Origin: Mesocentrotus franciscanus
Lineage: Eukaryota > Echinodermata > Echinoidea > Camarodonta > Strongylocentrotidae
Length of the DNA stretch: 64,000 nucleotides
Reading direction: 5' to 3'
NCBI GenBank assembly: GCA_037976565.1
Contig: CP137680.1
Coordinates: 14,868,325 to 14,932,324, forward strand
Shown: positions 34,241 through 46,632 of the stretch, piece after piece
Numbering within the stretch: position 1 is the stretch's first letter
Layout of the letters: the number at the start of each line of letters is the position of its first letter
The notes under the pieces: generated by a model
What the model saw: the letters and a program-made list of their open reading frames with translations, nothing else
What the model was told of the DNA's origin: nothing
Database searches by the model: none
Made by a program: the position numbers and the translations under genes

Positions 34241-36412
34241 TTACTGATCGATAGGGTTCTCACATATTCCATAATTTCACTCGACTTGAAAATGAGATAT
34301 TTTCCTTCAATAAATATTGTTTTCTAAGTGCGTTTTATGTAGATGGTCAATACAGGTTAAGTGACAGGGTGTTTGGTGAATGGTTTTGTTGAGTTTCATA
34401 TACCGGTGTTTATACTGTGATGGTACTTTCCACATTGTGGTTTCATGGCTTCCTTTCACCTAGTAAACCATTCAGGTACCTGAATCCCATGATACCACAC
34501 TACATGTATGTCTCGGTTAAACATCTTCATGAAACCGAAGTAATGAAATACATGTAGTATAATTCAATGGGAGTTTAACACAGTAACTTGTTTTATATGG
34601 CATGTATGCTGTTATCCCTTAGCCAACCAACACTCACAAGACTAGGAAACTTTTGAAATGGTATTTGTTGTCCTAATGGATTTATAGTAAATTTTCTTTT
34701 GCTCCAAAGTCTGTTTTCTGGTTGCCCTGCCTCCTCCTACCCCACCCCGAGGTTTCTTGCAAGTACATGACCTGTTTAATGACATTACCAAGTAAGGGGA
34801 AACTTCAGAAAGAGAAATACCAAGAGTAAAAGCTTCCCAACAATACAGACAAGGATAATATATGTCAACATATAATTCTAACATATACCTGCAGCAAAAT
34901 TCATTCATCCTACATGTATGGCAGGCCCTGGAATGCGCTCCTACATGGCTTCCATGTACAGTATATCATACCAAGGAGCTTGGGCGTAACTCCTTGATCA
35001 TACTTCTATATGTTCTGTAGCTCCTACAGTCATATTCTTATCATGATTGCTACAAGTACAAAATACTAATTTCAAACATGGTTGTGACATCTCTTCACTA
35101 ATTTGGTAAGAAGGAAGACTTGATTTTGAGGAGATATTTCAATACGCCCTCTCTGTCAGAGTTTGAAATTTGTCAGTTGTGATTCCGTGTATCCTCACAC
35201 CCATCTCCTAACTTGCTCATGCTATCATTTATGACATGGGAGGTGCAATACAAGTAGTTTACTCCCATAAATGTATTCTTAATCCAGGGGGAGATGAGAG
35301 AGAGAGAGAGAGACTGAGAGTAGATAAGAGCAGACCGACAAATTAACATTACTGCTTGTCATAGTATATACTGGACTTTCCTTCAAGGAAAGTAATGGAT
35401 TTTACAGTTGCCTTGTCATAAAAAGCATATTGCCCTTTTAACCCAAGGGGGTGCTGTCACATTATCCATCCCTTTTGGACTTCATTCATGTATACAGCAT
35501 CAGAAACACAGTAGCCATATCCAAAACATGCTTTCATTTACCAGAAAGCCTGAAATCTAGATATTCCTATAGGAACCGAACAAGTCCCGCAGAAGTATTT
35601 CACAAACTCTTCTTTTTAATAGAGAGAGAGAGAGAGAGAGTTGGCACGCATTATTTTAATAGTACAAAGAAGATACAAAATTTTGGAAATAATAATGAAA
35701 TATCAATCAACATCAAACTGATATGTTTTTGCCTACTTCTAAGTAGCAAATGGCATGAATACATCTTAATGTCATGTATTTTATCATAATTCAACATTAC
35801 ACCAAGTTTACTATGTGTGCTTGGCTGGAATGGAATGAAATTTCAAAAGGTCCGATCAGATGAAAAGGATGCACAAGCAAGAATGTGATTAAGAAAAAAA
35901 GTGGCAACACTTGCATTTATATTTTTTACACAATACTATAACTCCTACAAATAGCCAATTTAAATATACACTAAGTTATAACATGCCCTTTATTGGAATG
36001 GAATGAATTTCAAAAGGTCTGAAATTCCATAAAATGTGACTGAATGATGACTTTAACAAAAAGCGTGTACATTGCACAAGCAAAAATGTAATTACGAACA
36101 GAAATGATACCACTCGCATCGATATATATATTTGTTACACAATACTGTTACTGTTACACATTTAGTGTCAGGGATTTCCATATTTTGCTTAGTTCTTATC
36201 TTAAAAATAAAAGCTAGAGTTTTGCTGGAAGATTAGAGACAAGGTCTGACATCTAGAATACTGCAATGGAATCTGAATGTCATTTTGTATGTTTTTATTG
36301 CTGATTGCATGTAATGAATCTAACATGAGATGCTCTAGGCATTTAAGCCATGACACCTTAGGGATAACAACATAAAGATGCGTTTATCTGACTGGAATAT
36401 TAAAGATGTATT
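34241..36412. other. No supported gene
   Basis: Only short (GA)n runs (35295-35320, 35621-35640) stand out. No exons supported. Confidence 0.5.
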
Positions 36413-36487
36413 GTCTGTTGGGATCCAGAAGGCCGTTAACCCTGTGTTAAAGCATATGAGATAAAGCCTTTCTAGGTCTGAACAGAC
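36413..36487. repeat. ~75-bp palindromic repeat, copy 1
   Basis: Inverted arms around gttaac...gtgttaaag: left ctgttgggatccagaagg, right cctttctaggtctgaacaga. Better-kept copies at 53984-54057 and 38138-38213 give the consensus arm tctgtttggagccagaaggg. Confidence 0.7.
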
Positions 36488-36859
36488 GATACGAGCTCCT
36501 TTCCAAAAATCACACATCTGCAAATATGGCCCTAATGGCAGGTTCTGTAAATCCTCAAGAATATAGTTTGGATTTGAAATTGATCAGCATTGCAGAATGA
36601 ATGCACATACCATCCAGCAACTACAAAAACCACAGCTCTCGGCAAAAGTTCTCAAACTGATATTTTGTTTTCTTCTCCAGAACCCAACTTAACTCACTTC
36701 AAGCGATCCCTAATTGGTCTGCAATTAATTGGATTGCCAGCAGTACTGTTGCCTGGAAGATTTTGCGATGTGCAAGATTCATATGCATCAAAAGGGAATT
36801 TTCACCAATCACAGTGTTAGCAAGGCGTACATAGGAGCTCCTTCTAGACCTAGGCCCTT

Positions 36860-37040
36860 CAATTATTATCATCCCCAGCATAGCCTGGTACTCATGTCAT
36901 ACACCTGGATCGAGGGGGACAAATATGGGCAAAACACCTTGTCCAAGGATGTAAGCACCGATCAAACCCAGGGAATATTGTATGAGAGTCAAGAGCCTTC
37001 ATCAATAGACCATTGTCGTCTTACTTTGTCGCAGGATTTT
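36860..37040 (-). mobile_element. SINE-like fragment (- strand)
   Basis: On the - strand a weak B-box-like gggtttgatcgg is followed by acatccttggacaaggtgtt and an ATAATAATT tail at about 36860. The layout resembles the tRNA-derived SINEs here but the sequence is diverged. Confidence 0.45.
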
Positions 37041-37101
37041 GGGGGAGGCAATTTACAGTGTAACGTGTGAAAAAGGTTTATTAATTGTTCAATGTCAATG
37101 A

Positions 37102-37110
37102 TTTATTTAT
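37102..37110 (-). promoter_or_regulatory. Possible polyadenylation signal for STARD10-like gene
   Basis: On the - strand the sequence reads aataaataaa about 400 bases past the stop codon. It is the first clear double AATAAA after the stop. No cleavage evidence. Confidence 0.35.
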
Positions 37111-37510
37111 TTTAATTATGGAAGACAGAATCTCGCATAGTCTATCGTGCATTTCCAGCCCTGTCATAAATTAAAAGGGCCGTTGTTTAGGTCAAGTGCA
37201 TGTACTTTATAATGCTTTTAACAAAATTGTCAAATCTTTGCTTCCAAAAGCATTGAATAGTTCAATTCTCATGTTCATACCATTGATGAATAATAAAGAA
37301 AATCAACATTCAGGCTTTATATAATCTACTAATATTTCTAATTTGGTCACTTGGTATATGTAAGTTATCTCGATGTTCTATTTCATGATCTGTAACGTCT
37401 CCAGACACAAATTGGAAGTCTCCATCTAATCTCCATGGCAACAGCCACATGTACTCCTCATAAAGCCTTGTCTTCTGCCAGGAGATTGCTATCGTTGAAG
37501 TCCTCCTCCT

Positions 37511-37693
37511 TCATCCCGGTCTCGTCCAGGAGTCGTCCGATTGGTACTCCTGTTTGGCCAGTAAGTCTTCCATGTTGAGGCGGGGCAGGTACTCCATGGC
37601 CTGCTCAGGATACAGCCAGGGTTTGAAGCCAGGCCTGTGGGTGCTCTTCCACTTTGTGTAGCGCAGGCATGCCTTGTGCAACGTCTTCATCAC
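37511..37693 (-). CDS. STARD10: STARD10-like START protein, last exon
   Basis: Last coding exon. Acceptor is tgtatacag and the stop TGA is at 37513-37511. It encodes VMKTLHKACLRYTKWKST, then HRPGFKPWLYPEQ, matching the C-terminal helix and tail of STARD10 (human KMYKACLKYPEWK...HFKPWLHPEQ). STARD10 is a START-domain protein that moves phosphatidylcholine and phosphatidylethanolamine between membranes. The tail after PEQ is about 30 residues, shorter than the human acidic tail, and ends SWTRPG. Other PCTP/STARD7-group proteins are less likely because of the WK...FKPWL.PEQ signature. Confidence 0.88.
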   Translation of the reverse strand: MMKTLHKACLRYTKWKSTHRPGFKPWLYPEQAMEYLPRLNMEDLLAKQEYQSDDSWTRPG

Positions 37694-37895
37694 CTGTATA
37701 CACAAGCGATGGAAAGAACGGAACACCGTGTCATTGTTAAAAATAGAAAAACGTCTCGGATGTTTGATAATACAAAGTACACATTCACACCACTTACAAC
37801 ATGTAGGTTATCTCACACATCTGAATGTGTGTTTATACTTGAGGCTTTGGAGGCATTCATCGTAAATCAACTATATCACAAGAAAATGTATAAAA

Positions 37896-37969
37896 TCTGC
37901 TTAGAGTCAGAAGGATGCTAACTCTGTGTAAAGTATGTGATTTAATGCCCTTCTGGCTCCAAACAAGAC
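37896..37969. repeat. ~75-bp palindromic repeat, copy 2
   Basis: Left arm tctgcttagagtcagaagga, right arm tgcccttctggctccaaaca. A worn relative follows at 37977-38045. In the intron just upstream of the last STARD10 exon. Confidence 0.75.
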
Positions 37970-38137
37970 AATATCATCTGTTGAGAGTCAGAGGGGTGTT
38001 AACTTTTTCATTTGAACACACAAAGCCTTTATGGCTCTTAATTGATGATGTATTTCATGCACTCAATGGATTTCACTGTAATTCAGCACAGTTAAAGTTT
38101 GGTGTTCTATGTCTTTAAATTAGAAATTTACAAAATA

Positions 38138-38213
38138 TTGTTTGTTTAGAGCCAGAAGGGCAATGACTCTGTGTTGAAGAATATGAGTCAACACCCTTCC
38201 GACTCCAAACAGA
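38138..38213. repeat. ~75-bp palindromic repeat, copy 3
   Basis: Arms tttgtttagagccagaaggg and cacccttccgactccaaaca around a gtgttgaagaatatgag loop. Confidence 0.8.
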
Positions 38214-38394
38214 ATGAATGGTATAAGACATATCCAATACTTCTCGCCCTATTTGTACATCTGCACAATGCTGTACTGGACCATGTTTGCGCCTTTGTCT
38301 TTTCTTTTAAAGAGAAAATGGTGCCATGTAAATGCTGTGAATCATTTCATTATCATGTTTCTCTTTCAATACCTGATTTTTCTAACACCTTTAA

Positions 38395-38925
38395 AGGTAC
38401 TATGTCCCATTTGCAGGCCAAAATAACGAAAAGGTTAAATTCCAACGCCATTTGAAAGACAATACTAATGTAGAACTTCCCTAAAAAAGGGGGGGGCTTG
38501 AAAATGTCTTTAAGTGGGAAAATAACGACTATTAGTTGTCGAATCGACTTAGGAGCTATAGAGCCAGTAAGTAATAGTCTGATTTTTCAGACCATTGTAC
38601 CGAATGGTCGTGCGTTTTATGCTGCGCAAAGATTCAATCAGTTTAATTTTGGCCATTACAAGAAGTGGGTTATTGATGTAGACAAATGCTCATGTACCCT
38701 TTACAGCTCATTTTATGTATGTTATTACCAAAGATGAAAAAAGCTAGTCAGTCACTCAATAGTGTCTGATAGTGAAGTCTAGCAAGTAACGGATTTCCTT
38801 GCATAATTTGAATGTTAGGACACTGCTAATGTTTAAATTTCACAGATAGGACATACATGACATATTCATAATACCTGCAAAGTTCTACAGAATTTGATGT
38901 TGGCTGCAAAAGGGACATAGCATCT
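38395..38925. mobile_element. TTAA-flanked MITE, family B (uninterrupted)
   Basis: Ends aggtactatgtcccatttgc and gcaaaagggacatagcatct are inverted repeats, flanked by TTAA (38391-38394, 38926-38929). It keeps the site, about 38750, at which the copy at 16507-17277 received a hAT-like element. Confidence 0.9.
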
Positions 38926-39637
38926 TTAAAGGGGAAATGAAGCAAAGGCACAAAGGCCTTTTGCATGTACCAGGCATTTTCTGAACTGTTGACATACTAT
39001 CTGATAGTGTTTATCCTTTGTACCAGCAAAAGTCATATTTCACCAAAGCAATCAACACCCTTGGCATTAATGAGAATAAACAGAAGACACTTTGATCAGC
39101 TGTCTGAAAAGTTATAATGAAACTGTCTGCCCCAACACTATGTGAGACATGTAGAGATGAAAGAAAGGGGATGGTTAACTTCTGAAATATCAAGCTTTTG
39201 TATGCAGTAAATCACATTACTGAGCTCTCGCAGTATAGTAAAAGTGCTGTAGGCCGATTGAATTGCACAAATATTGATATCATCTATAATCTTTACGGAC
39301 AAAAAGTTGTCTTTTTTCTTGAATGTTAGAGATATGAATTACGAGAAGAAAAACAAACCCTTAATCATCCAATCGTTGGGGCTTTAATTTGATCAAAGAT
39401 TTGTTTTCCTTCTAAATTCTCTGTATGCCAGAGCGAATTGGAGAGGACCTGGCAAGATATAAATTCACCACTTTCTTATTTTTAATCGGATTTTGCTCAA
39501 ACTTTCAACGACCTATTTCTCTCATTTTTTCTGCTTCTATTAAAACCAAATTAATATCATGGTGGACTTCCCCTTGAACATAAGTGGGATTAGAGGCTTT
39601 AAACCTTGTATCCAGATTACCATACGAGGAATCTTAC

Positions 39638-39690
39638 CGATGGAGCCACAATCTGAGCCACCTTGTTTACTGCCCACTTTGGTACTGATC
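39638..39690 (-). CDS. STARD10: STARD10-like START protein, penultimate exon
   Basis: A 53-base exon with acceptor ttattttacag and donor catcg|gtaaga. It completes the Gly of DPKG and gives SVPKWAVNKVAQIVAPS, which matches the conserved START segment (human SLPKWVVNKSSQFLAPK). This forms the start of the long C-terminal helix covering the lipid pocket. Frame joins perfectly on both sides. Confidence 0.92.
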
Positions 39691-39792
39691 CTGTAAAATA
39701 AAATAACACAAGAAGGAATTTAGAAGAAAATAATTATAAATGCTTTTTTTGCTGTTAAAGAGCCAGTCTAAGTGGAGGAAATTCAGACTTAA

Positions 39793-39979
39793 AGCCCATC
39801 TACACTAGTTTGGCCAGGAGGGATTAGACCACCCAGCGTGGTCACTGACACGTGGTTATCTCATCAACTCAGCTCTCAATTAACATAAGAAAAAGAGGAT
39901 CATGGGGGACCAATGGGCACCGAAAATGCATGTTTTCTATATAGAGGGAGCAAGTAGCTACAAGTAGTGCAGTGGGGCT
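39793..39979. mobile_element. TTAA-flanked MITE, family C, copy 1
   Basis: Ends agcccatctacactagtttg and gtagtgcagtggggct; TTAA at 39789-39792 and 39980-39983. Same element as 51792-51986 in the opposite orientation. Confidence 0.9.
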
Positions 39980-40271
39980 TTAAAATGCTTGCATTTTTCA
40001 GAGAAAGTATACAAACAATTTATAATCCAATATCATATTCACTGGGGCTTTTGAAAAGAGATTTATAATCATGACTAATAAGACAAGAAAGAATTTAGAC
40101 CGAACAAAATTACAAATGCTTTTTTATATTTTTTAAAGCCAGCAATGAGTGGAGGACATTCAGACTTATAATGCTTTCATTTTTCAGAGAAGGAATGCAT
40201 ACAGCTTGTAATCAAATGTCATATTCACTAGTAATTGTGGAGAGAGATTTATAATCACGACTGACAGCTTA

Positions 40272-40691
40272 AGGGTGCGTTCAATCAACACTTTTTCACC
40301 CTAGAATCACGGTTTTCAAAGACGTTTAGTTCAAAACACGGTTGCGTTCAAGCGATTTTTCGTCGGTCGTAAAAATAAACGTGTTTAAAAACACAAACAT
40401 GAAACGCTGAAAAAGATGCGTTTTGTATCATGATTCTGCAGAATCACGGTCGCTAAAATTCGCTTCAACGAACGGAGATCTCAATCATGATTCTATGACG
40501 TTGTTATTTATTATATATATTATCGCTAGCTATTTCTATTCTTCCTGGGTGGGCTTGAAATGAGCGAGAATCAGCGTTGATGGAAAATCGCTTGAACGAT
40601 CTCCCGCAGTAACCGTGTTTTGTATCGGCGTTTTGATTTATGATTCATGTTTGTGATTCTAGCTTTAAAAAAAATCGCTTGAACGCACCCT
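40272..40691. mobile_element. TA-flanked MITE with GGGTGCGTTCAA ends
   Basis: Terminal repeats agggtgcgttcaa / ttgaacgcaccct are exact; TA on both sides. Interior has repeated tgattct and cgttttg pieces. Related in design to 58025-58431. Confidence 0.85.
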
Positions 40692-40754
40692 TACTACGAT
40701 CAAGGTCTACTACATCAACATTATTTCATCTGTTTGGAGCCAGAAGGGTGTTAA

Positions 40755-41281
40755 AGCCCCTCTAAAGTGTCAGGAGCCCAAAAAATTTGATAGCAAAATT
40801 TCACTTAAATTTTATCATAATGTGAAAGAGGATGTCATTTAAGACACATTTCTGCAAGGATTTTCAAAACAAATGTGTTCGAAGTAGAATATTGATGAAA
40901 GGATACAAAATTTAGGTTTTCTGCGTACAACATCATTATCATCAACTTCAGGTGGCGCTGTAAAGCGCTGCTGTGGTCTTATTGAGAGCACGCCATGCAA
41001 CTCTTTCACCTGCCATTTGTGTTGCACCTTTCATTCCTTGTCCAGACACTTTCTTGATATCATCAGTCCAAGATATTGGTGGACGACCTCTACCCAGTAC
41101 AACAGGAAACTTAAATTATGTATTCTTTTATCAATATTTGTCTTCAAACACATTTATTGGGGGAAAATCTTTGCAGAAGTGTGTCTTATATGACATCCCC
41201 TTTCACATTATGTACAATTTAAGTGAAATTTTGCCATCAAAATTTTGGCGAATTTGGGGCTCCCAACACTTTGGAGGCGCT
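40755..41281. mobile_element. TTAA-flanked foldback MITE, family A, split by LINE
   Basis: Same as 16163-16502: ends agcccctctaaagtg and cactttggaggcgct, TTAA at 40751-40754 and 41282-41285. A 164-bp LINE piece splits it at the centre. Confidence 0.9.
40933..41096 (-). mobile_element. 5'-truncated LINE (RT C-terminus), with target duplication
   Basis: On the - strand it encodes GRGRPPISWTDDI, then GATQMAGERVAWRALNKTTA and a stop, the usual end of non-LTR reverse transcriptases, followed by a (TGA)-rich tail. An exact 8-bp duplication gtacaaca (40925-40932 and 41097-41104) flanks it, and the family A copy at 16163 has this site once. RTE-like by tail and C-terminus, but the clade is uncertain. 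Confidence 0.85.
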
Positions 41282-42049
41282 TTAACTGATATAACACAGA
41301 GTTAAGGTCCTTCTGACTCTGCAGAGACGATTTGATAATGAAAATGACTGAAAGGTAATAAATAAGTGACGTGTAAATTTACAGATTTAATTTCTACATT
41401 TACATGTGTAACAGATAACCAAATGTCTGTGAATGTTAAACAAGTGAAACGCTCTCGGCGGTCTCGCCTGCATTACGCAATTCGGCATTACGCAATTCGA
41501 TATGATGAAAAATTGAGGTTGGGACATTATTTTTATAGGCAGGGTGGCCCATTTGCAGACCCCCGAAAATGAAATCCTCTGAATATAATAAGCATTTTGA
41601 AGTGAATATTGATTATGAATCATCAGAATAATTATTTACTGTATCATAAGAATACAATATAATGAGATTTAGTGTATGGGTAAGACTATAAATGTTTCAA
41701 TGCTTGTCAGTAATTTACAAATAAAGTTATCTAATAAACTTTTTAAGAAAAGAGGATTTTCAGCACTTTGTGTAAAAACAATTGGAAGGTAGAGCCCATC
41801 TACATCACATCACGTCTCATTAGCATAATGAGAACATTATTATGAGATATACTCCAATATATATTATCGAAACATCAATATTGTCACCTAGCTGTAACTG
41901 ATCATGTACATACTAGGCCTGGGATCGAATACTAAAATTACTATTAGAATATTCATGGGAAAGTACTCGAATGATTCGAATATTTACTTTCATGAAATAT
42001 GAACAAATAACAACAATTTATTTATTAATTCTCATATTAAATTTTGAGA

Positions 42050-42840
42050 ACATAATCCAAGTCTACTGACCTAAAATGACCTTTGACCTTGACTTTGTGA
42101 CCTGGAATTTGTGTCACATGATTTGTGATACTTGATAGCCCTTGGGTACAAGTTTCATGGAATTTGAACAAACACTTTTGAAATTATGCTAAAATTTCAA
42201 AATCTTGATGTTGATGCCACAACAAAGTCTAAGTTTCCAGACCTGAAATGACATTTGACCTTTACTTTGTCACCTAAAGACTAATAACATGATTGGTGAT
42301 ACTTGATAACCCTTATGTTCAAGTTTCATGGAATAGGAATGTATACTTTCAAAATTATGATAACAATTAAAAAAGTCTTAGCCTGATGCCACAACATAGT
42401 TAAGTTTGTTGACCTGAAATGACCTTTGACCTTGACCTAGTGGGCTGAAATTCTACTCACATGATTGGGGATACTTGATAACCCTTTAGTCTAAGTTTCA
42501 TTGAATAAGAACTTATACTTTCAAAATTATATTACAAATTCAAAAACTTAACCTCAGGTTAAGTTTTTGATGATGATGCCACAACATAGTCTAAGTTTGT
42601 TGACCTGAAATGACCTTTGACCTTGACTTTGTGACCTGAAATTTTCCTCACATGATTGGGGATACTTGATAACCCTTTAGTCCAAGTTTCATTTAATAGG
42701 ACCTTATACTTTCAAAATTATATTAACAATTCAAAAACTTAACCTTAGGTTAAGTTTTGATGTTGACGCCGTCGCCGTCGCCGCCGTCACCGGAAAAGCG
42801 GCGCCTATGTCTCGCTTTTTGCTACGCAGGCGAGACAAAA
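42050..42840. repeat. ~170-190-bp tandem repeat with DR1 motifs and GC-rich end
   Basis: Four units carry tgacctttgacct (42077, 42420, 42611 perfect; 42249 with one change) followed by gattggggatacttgataac. The array ends in ccgtcgccgccgtcaccgg and tctcgctttttgctacgcag, which looks like a transposon terminus. No coding capacity. Confidence 0.85.
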
Positions 42841-43203
42841 ATCAATGGAATTCATCAGGAATCTGTTTCATTGCATGCAAACAAGCACCAGCATAATCAT
42901 CGCCATGGGTGCACATCACAATCGTCTCTTTTTAATTATAATTTCCAATTCAGACATCTTGAGTATATAGTCCTCAACAAACAAGACAATATTATCAACA
43001 CTTGTAAATTGATAATCTTTAAACATTGCATTGTGAGCCATAGCTACTCCATATGGTTTCTAATTAAAACAAAAATATGGTGTATCCACAGCCAATAGTG
43101 CCTTTATAACAATGCTGTCCATCGTATAATTGCTCATTTGTATATAAAAGAATTAAAGAGGGGCATGGTTAGTTATTGAAAATAGATTTACATAGTAACC
43201 AAC

Positions 43204-43497
43204 CTGCATATTTTCCACTTTTCAACGAGTTAATAGGTATCAGTGAGGAAACACCACTGTTAAAAGCATATTTAATAGTAGTATCGTAGTACCGGTCTTC
43301 TATGAAGGTTAAATTGTCTATTCTCTTTTTAAATAAATGAATAACTTTTTCATGATACAGCACTATTCGTGATTCATCATCCAAGCAACCTATCCCTTTA
43401 AGCACCCAATGCTCACGGTTCCTGTGATTGATGGTAGTCTTAGTTACAGGAATTCTATCTTTGTCAAGTGATGAATATATTGTCTTCTCTCCCTCTT
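43204..43497 (-). CDS. Unrecognised exon-like open frame
   Basis: The frame is open for about 100 codons on the - strand from a TAA near 43513 to a donor tatgcag|gttggt. A possible acceptor is attcttttgtgaag. The peptide includes NHRNREHWVLKGIGCLDDES, HEKVIHLFKKRIDNLTFIED and SGVSSLIPINSLKSGKYAG, a composition that looks protein-like. I recognise no family. It lies in a STARD10 intron on the same strand and could be a nested gene, a transposon gene fragment or chance. A second open stretch (44220-43925) ends in a good donor ccccag|gtaata, but phases do not clearly match. Confidence 0.3.
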
Positions 43498-44913
43498 CTT
43501 CACAAAAGAATAATTAGCTCCGCTTCGGCGCCCCCACACGACATTGGCCGACCATCCATCATAATACGCATCGACAAGGAGCACAATAATTGTAATATTC
43601 ATGTCGAGTACACGTACTTTGTGGTGTCTGCTGTATATTTGTATTGTGTATGGCACAGATGGAATTAAAATTAAATGTACAAATAAGAGTGTGTGCTGTG
43701 GGAAAGGGTATGCCATTTTGCATTTATAGAAATTCAATATCATTTCATAATTAAAAACTAATTGTGCTTCTATATCTGATACTTGCATGGGGATGCATAT
43801 GTTAAATGCATGTACCGGTATTGCATGTATGTTTCATAGGTCGTAGGCCTATTTTATATTGTCCATAAGTAGTTGATTGAGAATGTGAAGAACATGATGA
43901 AAAGGAAATATTTTAATTATTATTACCTGGGGTAATGTTATTATCAAGTATTTGGTGTCACCTGTGCCTGGGAGGCGAAAAGCAAACTGAATCACTATAA
44001 CCCTCTGGTCTCTTCTCCCGGTATAACTGATTGTGGTTGTGCAGGTGGACCACAACACCGGGTATCCCCCTCTCTTATGCGAATAATGAGCTACTAAATA
44101 TTGTTTAATTATCTTGTATTCTTTTGTATTCTTCATGAGATACAACCGACAATATTCATTGGAAATGGGTAATAACAAAATTGCAGGAAATCTAGGTCTT
44201 GGGTCTACATATATACGCAATAATATAATCAGATCAGCACAGCGAAATTTAAAGTGCCTTCAACCTCTTATATACAGAGCTAGACGCACCAAGTTAATTA
44301 AATTAACGAGTTGCGCAGCCAAGGTAAATACAACTCCTTTTCGATACCACTCAAGACAGAGTCAAGACATGGAAATAGGTCTCACTATTTCTCTCCATAC
44401 ACACGCACACACACACTGTGAGTCCCTTCCTGTGCCTAAATGGCTGAATTGAAATCCATAGTTGGTGTCGTCGTACAGCCAGTTCTACCCCTGTGTTGAT
44501 TTTATTGATTATTTTCACTTTCCTCGACCTGCCCAGCCTTCAAAGTAAAACATCTCTGTATCCATGAATGGCCAGCTATTACGTCAGTCCCTTTCTCTTC
44601 CTCCCCCTCTCTCTCTGACTCTCTCTCTCTCTCTCTTCCCCCACTTGTCCTTCTCTGTAAATAGAATTCTCTACTTTTAAAATCTATATTTACAGAGTAC
44701 CAGACTGTATAAGATGGCCTACATGTAAACATACACCCTGTACAGTACATGTACATATCCCCTACTCTCTCTATAGAAGATTTGACCTGTAAAGTGTATT
44801 TAATCTTCTACAGTACCATAATGTACATTATTTGCATTGATTCTTCTCTTTATTCTGTATGTATTATGTTTTTTTCTTTCTTAATCTAATTTGTTTACCC
44901 TACCCCCATTTTT

Positions 44914-44942
44914 TGTTTCTCTCTCTCTCACTCTCTCTCTTC

Positions 44943-44973
<31 letters not shown>

Positions 44974-45112
44974 CTCCCTGTCTCACTATCTCTTTCTCCA
45001 TCCTCCTTTCCCTCTTTTCCTTCTCATCTTTCTCTCCCTTTCTGTCCCCCTCTCTCCTTCTCTTCCTCTTTTCTTCTCTCTCTCTACTCCTCTTCTCTCT
45101 CTCTCTCTTCTG
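44914..45112. repeat. CT-rich microsatellite
   Basis: (TC)n with ccc and ttt interruptions, giving Ser/Leu frames. Confidence 0.95.
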
Positions 45113-46440
45113 ACTGATGGGACTGGTGACCCATATGAATTTGACCGACATGACAAGAAAGCGATGTATTCGATTCGGAAATGCAGGTGATATTGCTCAT
45201 CACAAAAACTAATCAATACCATTATTCCTTCCAATCAGAAATGTATTCCGGTAAATGCATTTCAAGTCTCTTGTGGTAGAGAGAAAACGTAATTCTAAAA
45301 ATGAATTGAAAATCAAAAACTTCTGCAAGATCAAGTGAAATGAAACCTGAAAAGCATATATCAAAATCAAATATCACTTTAATATTATAATACAAAATTT
45401 TCTTCAATAAATCCAATTCTATTCGATATTTCTTTTAAAGGATATAAGAAGAGTTGGCCTCAAATACACTGTTTAATTGAAACCTTTCTTATTTGATCAA
45501 AATATGACAGTTGGGTTAATAAATTGTAATCAAATATACATGTAAGTAGATTTGATTACATGATTATATACAGTCTTTCCCAGTCCAATTTTTTCAAATT
45601 GAATATGTGGGTCAGGGGAATACATCTGCTTATTATGGATGGACACGAGTGTGTTCTGCGTGATATTACATGAATTGGAATTCAGTACTAGCCAGGCTCA
45701 CAGAAAGAATCTAATTTTCATCAAAATGCACAGGGGGAATATTGAACTGTTTAGCCTTTTCCAAAGTACATAATACCAAGTACATGTATCTATATATCCA
45801 GGATACTGAAATACTGGACTCTAGTTACCATGCATGACAGAGAGGTGTTGAAGTAGGCTGTAGACATAACCTTACATGTGTATTGTATTTTTCATTTGGT
45901 ATTATTGTATAGGGCAATGCTGCTTTAATGTATCAATATCAATTTATTATATGAAATTTCAAAAACGTGCAATGAGGATTATCAGTTTCTCATCTTTCAT
46001 CGATCATACTCCGCTATTATTTTATTCACTTCAATATTGTACATCTGACACAGTGAGTGGGAGGCGACACTAACACTTATCTTTCGGGGTCAAAGCACTG
46101 CCATTCTACCAAGATTTGGTTGAGGGCTGATGGGTAAAGCTGATTGTCTTGGAAGTGCTGGGACGTGTTTGATTTAAAAAACATTTGCACCGGTGGAAGG
46201 CATCGGTCCAGTCGTAACCATGGAAACGGGATGTAGGTTAAAAGGGACGGTTGTAAGAGGGAGTGATTAGCCTGATTCTGTGACCGACTTTTCATGTCTG
46301 CTTTCAAACAGGTTATCAATTAAGTTTAATGTGTCTGGAAAGTGCTACTGAAGAACAGCGAATGTTAAGGGTTGTGTGGGAATGAAAGAAGGATGCAAGA
46401 GGGTCAAAGGAAAGCTAGAGAAATGAATAGGAATAGGAGA

Positions 46441-46632
46441 TGGAGGAGGAGGAGGAGGAGGAGGAGGAGGAGGAGGAGGAGGAGGAGGAGGAGGAGGAGG
46501 AGGAGAAGGAGGAGGAGGAGGAGGAGGAGGAGGAGGAGGAGGAGGAGGAGGAGGAGAAGGAGAAGGGGGAGAAGGAGGAGGAGGAGGGGGAGAAGGAGGA
46601 GGAGGGGGAGAAGGAGGAGGAGGAAGAGGAAG
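46441..46632. repeat. (GGA)n microsatellite, ~190 bp
   Basis: Nearly pure gga/gag units with few gaa and ggg variants. The strand bias (purine only) makes triplex or G-rich structures possible. Confidence 0.95.

Larger units (their letters stand above)
40729..41329. repeat. ~75-bp palindromic repeat, copy 4, interrupted
   Basis: Left arm tctgtttggagccagaaggg ends at 40750 and the right half resumes at 41282 with ttaactgatataacacagag. The gap is the TTAA MITE at 40755-41281, inserted at the repeat's own GTTAAC. Confidence 0.8.
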
